Assembly: GCA_937973565.1 (NCBI GenBank)
Contig: CALJKQ010000115.1
Span: 1 to 43,810, forward strand
DNA from: an uncultured Saprospiraceae bacterium
Lineage (GTDB): Bacteria; Bacteroidota; Bacteroidia; Chitinophagales; Saprospiraceae
Length of the DNA stretch: 43,810 bases
Reading direction: 5' to 3'
Of this stretch, positions 7,821 to 16,836 are shown piece after piece. Within the stretch, counting starts at the first letter, position 1. Each line of letters begins with the position of its first letter. The notes beneath the pieces were generated by a model, which saw only the letters and a program-made list of their open reading frames with translations, was not told the origin of the DNA and ran no database searches. The translations under genes were made by a program, and so were the position numbers.

Positions 7821-9203
7821 ATGAAAGCCATCATCAAGAAAAACTGGGCAGAACCCTATAGGATAAAAAGCGTTGAACTGCTCAGCATGAAAACCCATGC
7901 ACAAAGGAAAAAAGCCATTAAGGAAGCAGGATACAATACTTTTTTACTAAAGTCTGAAGATGTGTATATCGACCTTTTAACCGATAGTGGCACTTCAGCC
8001 ATGAGTGACCGACAATGGGCCGGTATGATGCTCGGCGATGAGGCTTACGCAGGGAGTCGCAATTATTTTCATTTGGAAGAAGTAGTCCGTAATGTATACG
8101 GATACAAATACCTGGTTCCTACTCACCAGGGTCGTGGCGCTGAAAATATACTATCCAAGGTACTCATCAAAAAAGGAGATATTATTCCGGGCAATATGTA
8201 TTTTACCACTACCCGACTTCACCAGGAATTGGCGGGTGGTAAATTTGTAGATATCATCATCGATGAAGCCCATGATCCCAAGAATGAATTTCCATTCAAA
8301 GGCAATGTTGATCTCAATAAATTGGATGCTTTGGTTAAAAAACACGGAGCCAAAAAAATCCCGTATGTATGCATTGCCACCAGCGTAAACATGGCAGGGG
8401 GGCAACCCATCAGCATGGACAACCTCAAAAAGCTCAGGGCCTATACCCGAAAACACGGCATACGCATCATCCATGACATGACCCGGGTGGCAGAAAATGC
8501 CTACTTCATACAACAAAAAGAAAAGGGGTATGGCAACAAAAGTATCCGGCAGATTGTCAGAGAAATATGTGATCAGACAGATGGGGCAACCATGAGTGCC
8601 AAAAAAGATGCCCTGGTCAATATCGGAGGATTTATGGCTACCAATGAATGGGATGTCTTTGAAGAAGCCAGAAACCTGGTAGTGGTATATGAAGGACTGC
8701 ACACTTACGGTGGTCTGGCGGGAAGAGATATGGAAGCCATGGCAATAGGTATCGAAGAAAGTGTTGACGATTTGCATATCCATGCCCGGGTTGGGCAAGT
8801 GCTTTACCTGGGTGAGCTGATGAGCAGCTATGGAATTCCCATAGTAAAACCCGTGGGCGGACACGGCATTTTCGTGGATGCCAAACAATTTTTACCCCAT
8901 ATACCACAAGATCAGTTTCCTGCCCAAACGCTGGCTGCAGAAATCTATGCAGAGTCAGGCGTGAGGACCATGGAAAGAGGTATCGTCTCAGCGGGAAGAA
9001 AAGCCAACGGAGAAAACTACATGCCCAAACTTGAGTTGGTCAGATTTACCATACCCCGAAGGGTTTATACACAAGCACATATGGATGTAATTGCCGAATC
9101 TACGGCCCTGGTCTGGGAGAGAAGAGAAAAAATCAAGGGTATGAAGATGGTGTACGAACCCAAGTACCTGAGATTTTTCCAGGCGAGATTTGAGGTGTTG
9201 TAA
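7821..9203 (+). CDS. tpl: Tyrosine phenol-lyase (beta-tyrosinase)
   Basis: A 460-aa PLP enzyme that splits L-tyrosine and water into phenol, pyruvate and ammonia. The chain is close throughout to Citrobacter freundii tyrosine phenol-lyase as I recall it. The PLP lysine is Lys262 in TMSAKKD. Residues that separate it from tryptophanase all take the phenol-lyase form. Thr129 in NMYFTTTR replaces the tryptophanase Asp. Arg386 in VRTMERG is the phenol-lyase Arg381. Phe452 in YLRFFQARF replaces the tryptophanase His. Substrate choice is thus read from these positions and would still need an assay. It stands alone, with no transporter or tnaC-like leader seen, and faces away from nrdJ. Confidence 0.9.
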   Translation: MKAIIKKNWAEPYRIKSVELLSMKTHAQRKKAIKEAGYNTFLLKSEDVYIDLLTDSGTSAMSDRQWAGMMLGDEAYAGSRNYFHLEEVVRNVYGYKYLVPTHQGRGAENILSKVLIKKGDIIPGNMYFTTTRLHQELAGGKFVDIIIDEAHDPKNEFPFKGNVDLNKLDALVKKHGAKKIPYVCIATSVNMAGGQPISMDNLKKLRAYTRKHGIRIIHDMTRVAENAYFIQQKEKGYGNKSIRQIVREICDQTDGATMSAKKDALVNIGGFMATNEWDVFEEARNLVVVYEGLHTYGGLAGRDMEAMAIGIEESVDDLHIHARVGQVLYLGELMSSYGIPIVKPVGGHGIFVDAKQFLPHIPQDQFPAQTLAAEIYAESGVRTMERGIVSAGRKANGENYMPKLELVRFTIPRRVYTQAHMDVIAESTALVWERREKIKGMKMVYEPKYLRFFQARFEVL

Positions 9204-9574
9204 TAAAGAGTTGCGCTGCTTCTCAGCTGGATGGCACAATATATTTTGAACGATCGCTAATAAAATTGAGGCCAATCGTTTAAATTATACGCCACTATTA
9301 ATTTTACTACATTCCCTGGGATTTCCATTATTTGTAACTGATGTAATCCATCCTAAGCAAATTCAGAGAGATTGCTACCATGGACAATTAAGATGCTTTT
9401 ACAAACCAGAATTCTTTAATTCAAGGTAAACAAAACTTAAATTTTTTGCCATTATAATAACGATGTATCAATGAATCATTAAGTTGATGTTAATTTATTC
9501 TGATGCTTACAAAGCGCAATGAATGACAATTATTTCCTTCATAAGTTTGCTGCCATCTGAATAAATCAAATCAT
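9204..9574. other. Intergenic region, AT-rich, without recognised gene
   Basis: The 371 bp between tyrosine phenol-lyase and the next secreted protein contain no convincing ORF, tRNA or strong terminator hairpin. The only signal recognised is the -7-like box at 9542-9549. Confidence 0.6.
9542..9549 (+). promoter_or_regulatory. -7 box upstream of the choice-of-anchor I gene
   Basis: TAAGTTTG fits TAnnTTTG and lies 25 nt before the ATG at 9575. No TTTG or TTG is found at the expected -33 distance, so this is a half-supported promoter. Confidence 0.4.
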
Positions 9575-12500
9575 ATGTACACTAAAACTTGCGGAATTCT
9601 CACCGGTATTTTCTTTACAATGTTATTTTTGAACAAATGCGAAGCGACCATTGCAAATGTCCCAAATATTAAAAATCCTTTAGGTAATTCCTATTCTATA
9701 AACACAAAAGAAATTGCTTCATTTGCAGTGGTGCCCAGTGTAGAATTGTCAATAAGTCACTCATCAGTCTCAGAAAACAATGCTCCAACTGTTACTATTA
9801 CAGTTACTGCCAATGCGCCTGTATCAGGCAACCAAACTGTAAGTTTATCCATAAGTGGTGCCGGTATAACAAGTGCAGATTATTACCTGACAAATACAAG
9901 TATAACCATACCTTCCGGGCAGACCCAAGGCAGTACCAAACTGGTAATAGCCGACGATGCCGTTGAAGAAGGCACAGAAGAGATGACCATAACAATATCA
10001 ACATTTAGTGCAGGAATTTCACCTGGCAACAATATTAGCAGAACAATAAGTATTGAAAACAACAATTGCAGTTTTGTGAAACATCTATCAACGGTAACCT
10101 CCGCCTTTGGCGCCGAAATATCTGCCTTTGATGCCGACAGTAAACAAGTGTACACTGTTGCAGGTGATGTGATTGAAAGATTCAGCATGAATAATCAAGG
10201 TATATTATCTTTGGCAGGGAGTATTTCGCCAGGGTTTACATCACCATCAGGTTTTGCTGCCATTCCCAATAGTGTGGCTATAAAGAATGGTGTGCTGGCA
10301 GCTTCTTTTGCTATAAGGAACAATACAACAGGTGCTCAGGATTCAGGAATTGTTGCCTTTTATCAGGCTATGGATGCATCCTTTATCAGGTCAATAAAAG
10401 TAGGTTATCTTCCCGATATGGTCACCTTTTCGCCTAATGGCAATTATGTATTAACTGCCAATGAAGGAGAGCCCAATAGCTAAGGACAGGCCGCATCGTT
10501 TGATCCTGAAGGTAGTATTTCGATCATAGATATTTCTAGTGGAATTCAATCTGCCACCTTATTTACTGCCGGATTTACCGCATTCAATGGTCAGATTTCC
10601 GCACTGAAAGCAGCAGGGGTACGTATATTTGGTCCCAATGCAACTGTGGCTCAGGATTTTGAACCAGAGTACATTGCATTTTCGAACGACGGACAGTCTG
10701 CCATGATAACACTGCAAGAAAACAATGCGCTGGCAAAGTTGGATATGGCCACCAAAACCATTACACAGATTTTGCCTTTAGGCTTGAAAGACCACAATGT
10801 CGCAGGAAATGGCCTCGATGCGAGTGACAGAGATTCAACCAGTAGCCTTGGTAAAATCAATATTAAAAACTGGCCTGTTAAAGGTATGTATATGCCCGAT
10901 GCCATATCAAGCTATACGCACAACAATCAAGATTACTATTTTACAGCCAATGAGGGCGATGCCAGAGATTATACAGGTTATGCTGAGGAAGTTAGAGTCG
11001 GTTCAGGAAGTTATGTCTTAGACCCAACTGTATTTCCAACGGCAGCTACCTTAAAAAACAACGCAAATTTGGGCAGATTACAACTGACAAAAGCAACCGG
11101 TGATACCGACAACGATGGAGACTACGATGAGATTCATGCCTTGGGTGCAAGATCTTTTTCTGTATGGAACAGTGCTGGTGCCTTGGTTTATGACAGCGGT
11201 GATCAACTCGAAAAAATAACGGCAAGGCAATCTCCAACACTTTTCAATTCAGAGGGTAGCGTTTCTCAGTTCGATACACGCAGCGACAACAAGGGCCCAG
11301 AACCGGAAGGAATAGCTATTGGCATTGTAAATCAAAAACCTTATATTTTTGTGGGTCTGGAAAGGACCGGTGATGTGATGGTTTTTGATATAACAAATCC
11401 ACTATTACCAGAATTCGTACAATATATCAATATGCCTTTGGATCTTGCAGTTGAAGGACTGCTTTTTATACCTTCGAGTAACAGTCCTACAGGTAAAGCA
11501 CTCCTTATTACAACTGCTGAAGTAAGCAGAACTGTTACGGTTTTTGAGCTGGGAAGTTATGAAAAACCATATTACAGTGATGGCGATGGTGATGGCTTTG
11601 GAATTGAGGAAATTGCATTTTACGGCTGCGGTATATATGAAGGATATGCCGTTCAAACTGGCGACTGTAATGATAACAATGTAAACATCAACCCCTCTTC
11701 CAGCGAGATTTGCGACGAGCTGGATAACAATTGCAATCAACTCATAGATGAAGTTTGCGGCTGCACCGATGAAGAAGCGCACAACTTTAACCCTGCAGCT
11801 ACCATTGATGATGGATCCTGCATGACTTGCACAGACAATATTAAAAATGGCACAGAAACAGGCATTGACTGTGGAGGCAGCCTTTGTATTCCTTGCAACC
11901 CTCCGGTAGCAGTCTGTGGCAATATTATCACAGTTTATGCCAATGCAGGAAATTTAGTGTATAATGGTCCCTCTACCGCAGATGTTTATCTCATTCCAGC
12001 TGTTGATTTGGACGGAGGTTCTACTTATTCTGGACAAAATCTACGCACCGTAGCCAGAACGCTCACAAATGTTTCATTCAATTGGACCAATCAAGGGGCT
12101 TGTATAGATGCCACACCCAACAATATTTATAATAATATTGACAAAGGTCTGGTACACAGAAATTGTTTGCCCGTTACACCGGCAGATTTCAATAAAATCA
12201 GAAATTTTGAAATGAAAATTACCGATGCCAACGGGACTTCTACCTGCACCGGCCGGTATTTGGTGGTAAATGGAAATCCGCCGTCTTCTACTAGTCCTAA
12301 TACAGAAATTGTGGAGGAGGCTTTAGCACGGTCAATAGATACAGAAAACAGCATTGAGATTTACCCCAATCCTGGTACGAACCTGGTAAACCTATATATT
12401 TCAAATTCACTGATCAGTGAGAAAAATGTTATAATCATCCGAAATACCTTAGGTGCTGTTGTTAAGCAAATGGAAAACATCAATACACCCCTTACAACAA

Positions 12501-12589
12501 TAGAATTTGATAATTTTCCTTCCGGAATTTATTACTTTAACATACAAACAGATGGTGAGCCCGTAGTTAAAAAATGGGTGAAAATATAA
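9575..12589 (+). pseudogene. Choice-of-anchor I surface protein with type IX sorting domain, split by one in-frame TAA
   Basis: The frame is open from 9575 to 12589 except for TAA at 10481-10483. Both halves are in the same frame and the family sequence continues across the stop (ANEGEPNS, stop, GQAASFDPEGSISIID). Undisturbed, the product would be about 1,004 aa. It would have a signal peptide, a Calx-beta domain (about 55-160), a choice-of-anchor I propeller with NEGEP and DPEGS motifs, and a MopE motif (DNNCNQLIDE). A Cys-rich CTDEEAHNFNPAATIDDGSC segment and a type IX sorting domain (IEIYPNPGTNLVNLYIS...VVKKWVKI) would follow. The role is probably at the cell surface; the family is often labelled alkaline-phosphatase-like, but no active site was confirmed. 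A tyrosine codon changed in its last base would explain the stop. It may be a true nonsense mutation or a sequencing error. The second half has no good start of its own. Confidence 0.8.
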
Positions 12590-12612
12590 TTTTCTATAAA
12601 CCAATTATTTTG

Positions 12613-12641
12613 AGGCGAAGGTTCATCCTTCGCCTTTTTTA
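12613..12641 (+). terminator. Rho-independent terminator
   Basis: A 9-bp perfect stem (AGGCGAAGG/CCTTCGCCT) with a TTCAT loop is followed by six or more T. It lies 24 bp after the stop of the choice-of-anchor I gene and ends that transcript. Confidence 0.9.
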
Positions 12642-12735
12642 TTTATTGTAATCGTTTAAATACTAAAACCCTACACTTAATAAAACTAATTCTACACTTC
12701 AAATACATTTGACTCACGAGCTCAGGGCTTGAAAC

Positions 12736-12743
12736 TATCTTTG
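12736..12743 (+). promoter_or_regulatory. -7 box of the small-membrane-protein operon
   Basis: TATCTTTG matches TAnnTTTG. A TTTG at 12708-12711 is 24 nt upstream, slightly far for a -33. The box lies downstream of an in-frame TTG at 12729 and so argues for the ATG at 12774 as the true start. Confidence 0.4.
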
Positions 12744-12773
12744 TTCAAGATATTTAATTTGAAAAGTAGTGTA

Positions 12774-13076
12774 ATGGAATTTCTTTCTAAGCTCAGTTTT
12801 TATGCCATGTTTGGCATCAGCCTGCTCGTTTGTCTTTTTCTATTGGCCAACTCAGCTTATAATTTTTTAACCCCCTATGGCAAAATTTCAGAATCCATCA
12901 TATTGGGTATTGGCGGCTTGCTTACAGCCTTGGGTTTGTACTTTACCTACCAGCATGCCGTGCCCGGTGATAAGTTTCTTTATGGCTGTGGCTTGCTGGG
13001 TCTTACCTGGTTTGTAGTAATCATAGAATTGTTTGTAGGATTCTTTTACTTCAACGGACCTATTCACTGGCAATAA
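12774..13076 (+). CDS. Small three-helix membrane protein ending FNGPIHWQ
   Basis: A 100-aa hydrophobic protein of no recognised family. About three membrane segments are visible: residues 8-30 (FYAMFGISLLVCLFLLANSA), 38-58 and 67-92. The C-terminus, FYFNGPIHWQ, closely resembles the end of the small membrane protein encoded at 14577-14900 on the opposite strand (FVDGPIRWN). The ATG at 12774 is preferred to the upstream TTG, which precedes the -7 box. The stop TAA shares one base with the ATG of the next gene, so translation is coupled. It is the first gene of a four-gene operon that ends at 14571. Confidence 0.7.
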   Translation: MEFLSKLSFYAMFGISLLVCLFLLANSAYNFLTPYGKISESIILGIGGLLTALGLYFTYQHAVPGDKFLYGCGLLGLTWFVVIIELFVGFFYFNGPIHWQ

Positions 13077-13372
13077 TGGCATTTTTGATTAAACTATTGT
13101 ACTACGGATTCTGGATAATAACTGGTGTGTTGTGCCTGTTTTATCTTTACACCGGCCTTACCCAGTGGAGTGACAAAAACAATCCTTTGTATATTAAACA
13201 ATGGCTGGCTGTCATCAGCATCTTTGGCATCTACAAATTGCACAAAGCCTATATAAGTGCAGAAAACCACCATCAGTTTGCAGCCGGCATGTACCATGTT
13301 GCCATGATCTGGTTGTGTTGGGCTGCCCTATTAATTGTATATCTGTCCCTGAAAGAAGGGTTCATCAAATAA
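13076..13372 (+). CDS. Small membrane protein, function unknown
   Basis: 98 aa with three likely membrane segments (about 4-26, 41-55 and 70-92). No family was recognised. The ATG overlaps the preceding stop in the string TAATG, so it is translated together with the gene before it and probably works with it. Nine bases separate it from the next gene. Confidence 0.65.
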   Translation: MAFLIKLLYYGFWIITGVLCLFYLYTGLTQWSDKNNPLYIKQWLAVISIFGIYKLHKAYISAENHHQFAAGMYHVAMIWLCWAALLIVYLSLKEGFIK

Positions 13373-13381
13373 GAAGAAATC

Positions 13382-13951
13382 ATGCTCAGAATTTTTTGGG
13401 TACTTTGTTTAACACTACCCACCCTAATCCCAAGCTGGGCCGGCCACTCAACCGAATTAGGCCGGCCCTTTTACCATCCTCCTTCAGATTCTACGAAGGC
13501 TGTAACTACCATAGTCAACTTTCTCAACTGGTACCGAACTCATTATAAAGAAATCAATGAAAAGGGATTGAGCTACGCTGATAAAAACGGCTGGTATAAA
13601 GTTGACACATTGTCTTGCAGGGAATATCTCAACAAAGTGATGAAGAGCAATTTCTTCACACCCAATTACAAAAAACTATGGCAAGATTATTTTGTGTCCA
13701 AAGCTGGCTATTGGGAGTCCAATCCCCAAAACGAAGGTCCCCCTGAAGGGTTTGATTACGATCTCGTTTTGTTGACCCAGGAACCTGAATTGTTTTACAA
13801 CAAACCGGAATCAATAGCATTCAAAGTCATTGAGCAGTCGCAGGATTTTATTGTCATTGGCGTTACTGCGGACTGGACACTATACTTTGAGATGACCCAA
13901 CATAAAGGCAAATGGATAATTGATTACATTTCTTCAGAGGGTTTTGATTGA
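13382..13951 (+). CDS. Exported protein resembling the DUF3828 family
   Basis: 189 aa with a signal peptide (MLRIFWVLCLTLPTLIPSWA). The mature part has the pattern of DUF3828-like secreted domains: a first helix FLNWYRTHYKEIN, a CREYLNKVMKSNFFTPNYKKLW segment, an acidic FDYDLVLLTQEPE region and a C-terminal strand WTLYFEMTQHKGKWIIDYI. The family match is by eye and moderate. It stands third in the operon, and its stop TGA overlaps the next ATG in TGATG. The role is unknown, perhaps in the periplasm next to the two membrane proteins. Confidence 0.6.
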   Translation: MLRIFWVLCLTLPTLIPSWAGHSTELGRPFYHPPSDSTKAVTTIVNFLNWYRTHYKEINEKGLSYADKNGWYKVDTLSCREYLNKVMKSNFFTPNYKKLWQDYFVSKAGYWESNPQNEGPPEGFDYDLVLLTQEPELFYNKPESIAFKVIEQSQDFIVIGVTADWTLYFEMTQHKGKWIIDYISSEGFD

Positions 13952-14571
13952 TGTCTTCACACAAAAGATACAGAGCGCCGGCACTTCGATGGTACGATTA
14001 CGTCGATCACTTTTGGGTAAAATGCCCGGAATGTGACCAGGCTGCCAGTATTGAACTTCCCTTTGCCTTTAATACGCAGAAAGCCATTGTAAAATGCAGA
14101 AGCTGTTTTTGGCATACCGATTATGCAACAAGGCTAAGGTATGAACCGGCAGCCGGTGGGAGGTGCAGCGTTTGCTGTGCAAAACTCGCCAAACCTTCTG
14201 TTGCACTTCCAAAGCCCAACAAAAACACCTTTCTGCCATGCAAATCATGTAAGGCAGCCAACCTGGTACTGCGCTGGGAAAAAACCTTTAAAAAATATGG
14301 AAACAAAGGAGCAAGAGATCCCATTTTTGGACTTCCTCTGTATTTTACTGCTGAAATATCAGACCAAACCTTTTGGATTATTAATTTAAAACACCTGGAA
14401 ACGCTATTGTCCTATCTGGAAGCAAGCTTACGACAAAAACCTTTGGTTTCTCATAATATGAGCCTGGTAGAAAAATTACCCAAATTTATAATAGATGCCC
14501 GAAACCGGGACAAAATAATTTCTATTCTGAGAAAATGGAAGGAAATAATGATTGAGAATAATATGCAGTAA
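13951..14571 (+). CDS. Protein with two zinc ribbons, TFIIB-type-like
   Basis: 206 aa. Four CxxC knuckles are visible: Cys25/28, Cys49/52, Cys72/75 and Cys97/100, enough for two four-cysteine zinc sites. The second half (about 105-206) is mostly helical and ends in a basic segment. There is no signal peptide, so it is cytoplasmic. The start at 13951 overlaps the preceding stop (TGATG); a TTG one codon earlier is less likely. It is the last gene of the operon, ending five bases before the stop of the convergent cluster. Zinc-ribbon proteins of this kind occur beside toxin-immunity genes in Bacteroidota, but no toxin is seen here, so no function is assigned. Confidence 0.6.
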   Translation: MSSHKRYRAPALRWYDYVDHFWVKCPECDQAASIELPFAFNTQKAIVKCRSCFWHTDYATRLRYEPAAGGRCSVCCAKLAKPSVALPKPNKNTFLPCKSCKAANLVLRWEKTFKKYGNKGARDPIFGLPLYFTAEISDQTFWIINLKHLETLLSYLEASLRQKPLVSHNMSLVEKLPKFIIDARNRDKIISILRKWKEIMIENNMQ

Positions 14572-14576
14572 TCTTT

Positions 14577-14900
14577 TTAATTCCATCTGATAGGCCCATC
14601 GACAAATTCAATAACAAGGATGAGAATGAGAAACAGGAGCATTAAAAAAATAACAACTCCCGGAATGGCTACCATAATGGTGGCAGGAATTTTCCCTTTG
14701 GCATTCAACCCTAGCAAAAGGGCAACGAACAAATAGCCAAAGCCATACCACACAAATTCATTGATTGGAAAATAAGTGAGCTGACATTCATCCCACAACC
14801 ACCCACACATCAACAAAAATTCGATGAGCCATAAAGCTCTGAATAACCGGCTTAGTCTTGCCTCTGTAAACATAGTGAGTTTGCTTTCACCGCTCATCAT
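14577..14900 (-). CDS. Small membrane protein ending DGPIRWN
   Basis: 107 aa counted from the ATG at 14900; the ATG at 14897 is equally possible. About three membrane segments are visible (roughly 21-40, 51-70 and 77-101). The C-terminus VDGPIRWN resembles the end of the 12774-13076 protein (FNGPIHWQ), which suggests distant paralogues or a shared partner. The start lies inside the end of the upstream gene, overlapping by 14 or 11 bases, so the two are coupled. It is the last gene of a four-gene minus-strand cluster. Confidence 0.6.
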   Translation of the reverse strand: MMSGESKLTMFTEARLSRLFRALWLIEFLLMCGWLWDECQLTYFPINEFVWYGFGYLFVALLLGLNAKGKIPATIMVAIPGVVIFLMLLFLILILVIEFVDGPIRWN

Positions 14901-15177
14901 TGGAATGTATCCAATTGGCAATCCAATTGGGTTTAAACAAAATAACGGTTAAGTGAAAGGCCATGACTGATGCGCTGAAAGCAGGCAAGTGCAGCTGGCA
15001 AAAAGAAAATGATATCACAATAAGTATGGCTGTAAAAACGACATCTGCAGAGGCAGCGTTGGCAGTGTTTTTACAACCAAAATTATGTCCCGCGGCCATC
15101 AACCATTTATAATTCAGGTAGACAAAATATCCTAAATAAACAGGCCAAACCAGATTACAAAGAGGCATTTCCATCAT
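14887..15177 (-). CDS. Small membrane protein, function unknown
   Basis: 96 aa with two or three hydrophobic segments (about 8-22, 44-60 and 64-82). No family was recognised. The start ATG at 15177 (or 15174) lies eight bases after the stop of the coiled-coil lipoprotein gene, and its 3' end overlaps the next gene. A product of unknown role in the same cluster as a lipoprotein and a DUF3667 membrane protein. Confidence 0.55.
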   Translation of the reverse strand: MMEMPLCNLVWPVYLGYFVYLNYKWLMAAGHNFGCKNTANAASADVVFTAILIVISFSFCQLHLPAFSASVMAFHLTVILFKPNWIANWIHSNDER

Positions 15178-15185
15178 CTGATTTA

Positions 15186-15716
15186 TTAATAAAATACAAA
15201 ACCAAGTTTTTCAAGTGATTTTTTCAATTTCTTATCACTGATGTTTTTCCTCGTTCTTTTCACCAAATGAATATTGAGTGAGTCCTGTTTTTGCAGCGCC
15301 AGAGAAAGATTCAAAACTTTAAGGTTTTTGACTTCCAGCTCCTCTAACATTTTTTTGATGATTTCGGCATTTACACTATTGGAATTGTGCAAATCTGTTA
15401 TTCTCTTAGATAATTCATCGTTGGAAGCCTTGACAAATGAGGTGTTTTCCTCCGCTGTTTTTAATTGTTCTTCCCTGAGTCTTACTTCATTTTGAAGTGC
15501 CATACTTTTTTCGGCAGCTAACTGGATTTCGGCTTTAGATTTCTCGAGATTGACTTTCAGCTCTGCATTTATCATTTCGCAGGAGTCTATTTTTTCATAA
15601 GCCATTTCCAACTTTTTCTCCAAAAGACTGTATTTTTGCTCTACGGCTTTGTGTCTTTTGGATGACACGCAAGATACCAGCGCAAGCGTCAGGCATGCAA
15701 TCATAATTTTTTTCAT
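15186..15716 (-). CDS. Coiled-coil lipoprotein
   Basis: 176 aa. A lipoprotein signal peptide (MKKIMIACLTLALVSC) puts the lipidated Cys at residue 16. Residues about 20-150 form a long coiled coil with regular Leu/Ile/Met heptads (YSLLEKKLEMAYEKID, LQNEVRLREEQLKTAEE). The tail is basic (KNISDKKLKKSLEKLGFVFY). There is no OmpA or enzymatic domain. It probably spans periplasmic distance from a membrane anchor. It lies 31 bp downstream of the DUF3667 gene and 8 bp upstream of a small membrane protein gene. Confidence 0.7.
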   Translation of the reverse strand: MKKIMIACLTLALVSCVSSKRHKAVEQKYSLLEKKLEMAYEKIDSCEMINAELKVNLEKSKAEIQLAAEKSMALQNEVRLREEQLKTAEENTSFVKASNDELSKRITDLHNSNSVNAEIIKKMLEELEVKNLKVLNLSLALQKQDSLNIHLVKRTRKNISDKKLKKSLEKLGFVFY

Positions 15717-15747
15717 GCAAGTAATTTTAGTATATATAATTGTTAAT

Positions 15748-16578
15748 TCAATTGTCGTAAATACAAGCCAATATTTCCTGTGTGCCCATTAAAACCAAAC
15801 GCATTACCAGGAATATAACTGCCAGCGTTAAAATCGACTTCCAGAGGGCGTGGTACCATTTGTTGTTCATGAGCTTATGGGCAATAACAAACAAAATACC
15901 CAGCTCAGCAAACATTACCAGGGCCCGGGAAAAATGATAAAAAGCCGGGAATACAAAGCTAATCAGATTAATGGCTACCTCCAGGAGCATCAATTGTCCC
16001 ATCATAAAAGTGATAGCCGTTGCCTGCTCCGCTAAATTCAATTTTGATTTTGGAAATAGCACATAGCTGCACAAAACATAGACCGGAATGATAATCAAAG
16101 AAAACAAACTGCCGTAATCGTTGATTATTTCTTCAAAAACTACTTCACTTTTGAGCTGCACCAATTGATCTACCTCCACATCAAATTCATTCTCTGTAAG
16201 GTCGGCCAGACCGCATCGGGTGTAAACAAAAAAATTGATACTTAAATTTAAAAAGAAGTATTTAAAGGGAATATAATACTCTTCCCGTTTGCCATGGATA
16301 TATTTCTCAATGAATTGAGCAGGCCGGGTCAATAATCCCACGAAAGTCTGAGCATATTTTGTCTCAAAATCTGTAAAAATATCAAGAATGGATTCCAACA
16401 GTGATTTTATTGAAATCCTTTTCTTTTCCAGGGGGTTTCCACATTGGGAACAAAAACCACCTGTGTCCTTATGTCCACAAGATGGACATTCAACCAATTC
16501 TCCGTGCTGAGCTACATTGTTGGCCAACGATATTGTTTTGCTTTCCAATTCAAATATATTGATTAATTGATTACACAA
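15748..16578 (-). CDS. DUF3667-type membrane protein with N-terminal zinc ribbon
   Basis: About 276 aa. An N-terminal zinc ribbon (CPSCGHKDTGGFCSQCG, near residues 31-47) leads into a helical stretch with the family-like FVGLLTRPAQFIEKYIHGKREEYYIPFKYFF. About five membrane segments follow to the C-terminus. This is the usual layout of DUF3667 proteins, common in Bacteroidota and of unknown function. No ATG lies upstream of the zinc ribbon; the frame starts at a TTG (16578), so the start is uncertain. It is probably the first gene of the minus-strand cluster ending at 14577. Confidence 0.7.
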   Translation of the reverse strand: MCNQLINIFELESKTISLANNVAQHGELVECPSCGHKDTGGFCSQCGNPLEKKRISIKSLLESILDIFTDFETKYAQTFVGLLTRPAQFIEKYIHGKREEYYIPFKYFFLNLSINFFVYTRCGLADLTENEFDVEVDQLVQLKSEVVFEEIINDYGSLFSLIIIPVYVLCSYVLFPKSKLNLAEQATAITFMMGQLMLLEVAINLISFVFPAFYHFSRALVMFAELGILFVIAHKLMNNKWYHALWKSILTLAVIFLVMRLVLMGTQEILACIYDN

Positions 16579-16726
16579 AGATGAAATCCTTCCCCGTACT
16601 AAAGAAATAAGAAATACTGAGGTGTAGCTTTTTCCTGTTCAAGTGCCGGAATTCACAGTTGAAGTGCTTTAAGCCATTTTGGGGGAAAATGCTTACTACT
16701 GATTTACATATATTTACGCATTGTAT

Positions 16727-16745
16727 ATTCATTATATTAATGAAT
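16727..16745. repeat. Short inverted repeat in intergenic region
   Basis: Eight-base arms ATTCATTA/TAATGAAT lie around a TAT centre in the 258-bp AT-rich gap between two minus-strand genes. This is operator-like in size, but no partner is identified. Such AT-rich palindromes can arise by chance. Nothing else was recognised in 16579-16836. Confidence 0.3.
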
Positions 16746-16836
16746 TAAATTACCATGCCAACAAGTTATGCTTAGCTTAATATGAAAGGAAATTTTTACC
16801 CAAAAAGTAGAAAATAACCAGACCATAATCACTTTA

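Noticed and set aside
10484..12589. Second half of the choice-of-anchor I gene as an independent gene starting near 10646
   Set aside because: The frame and family sequence are continuous with the first half across the TAA, and there is no promoter or signal peptide for a separate protein.
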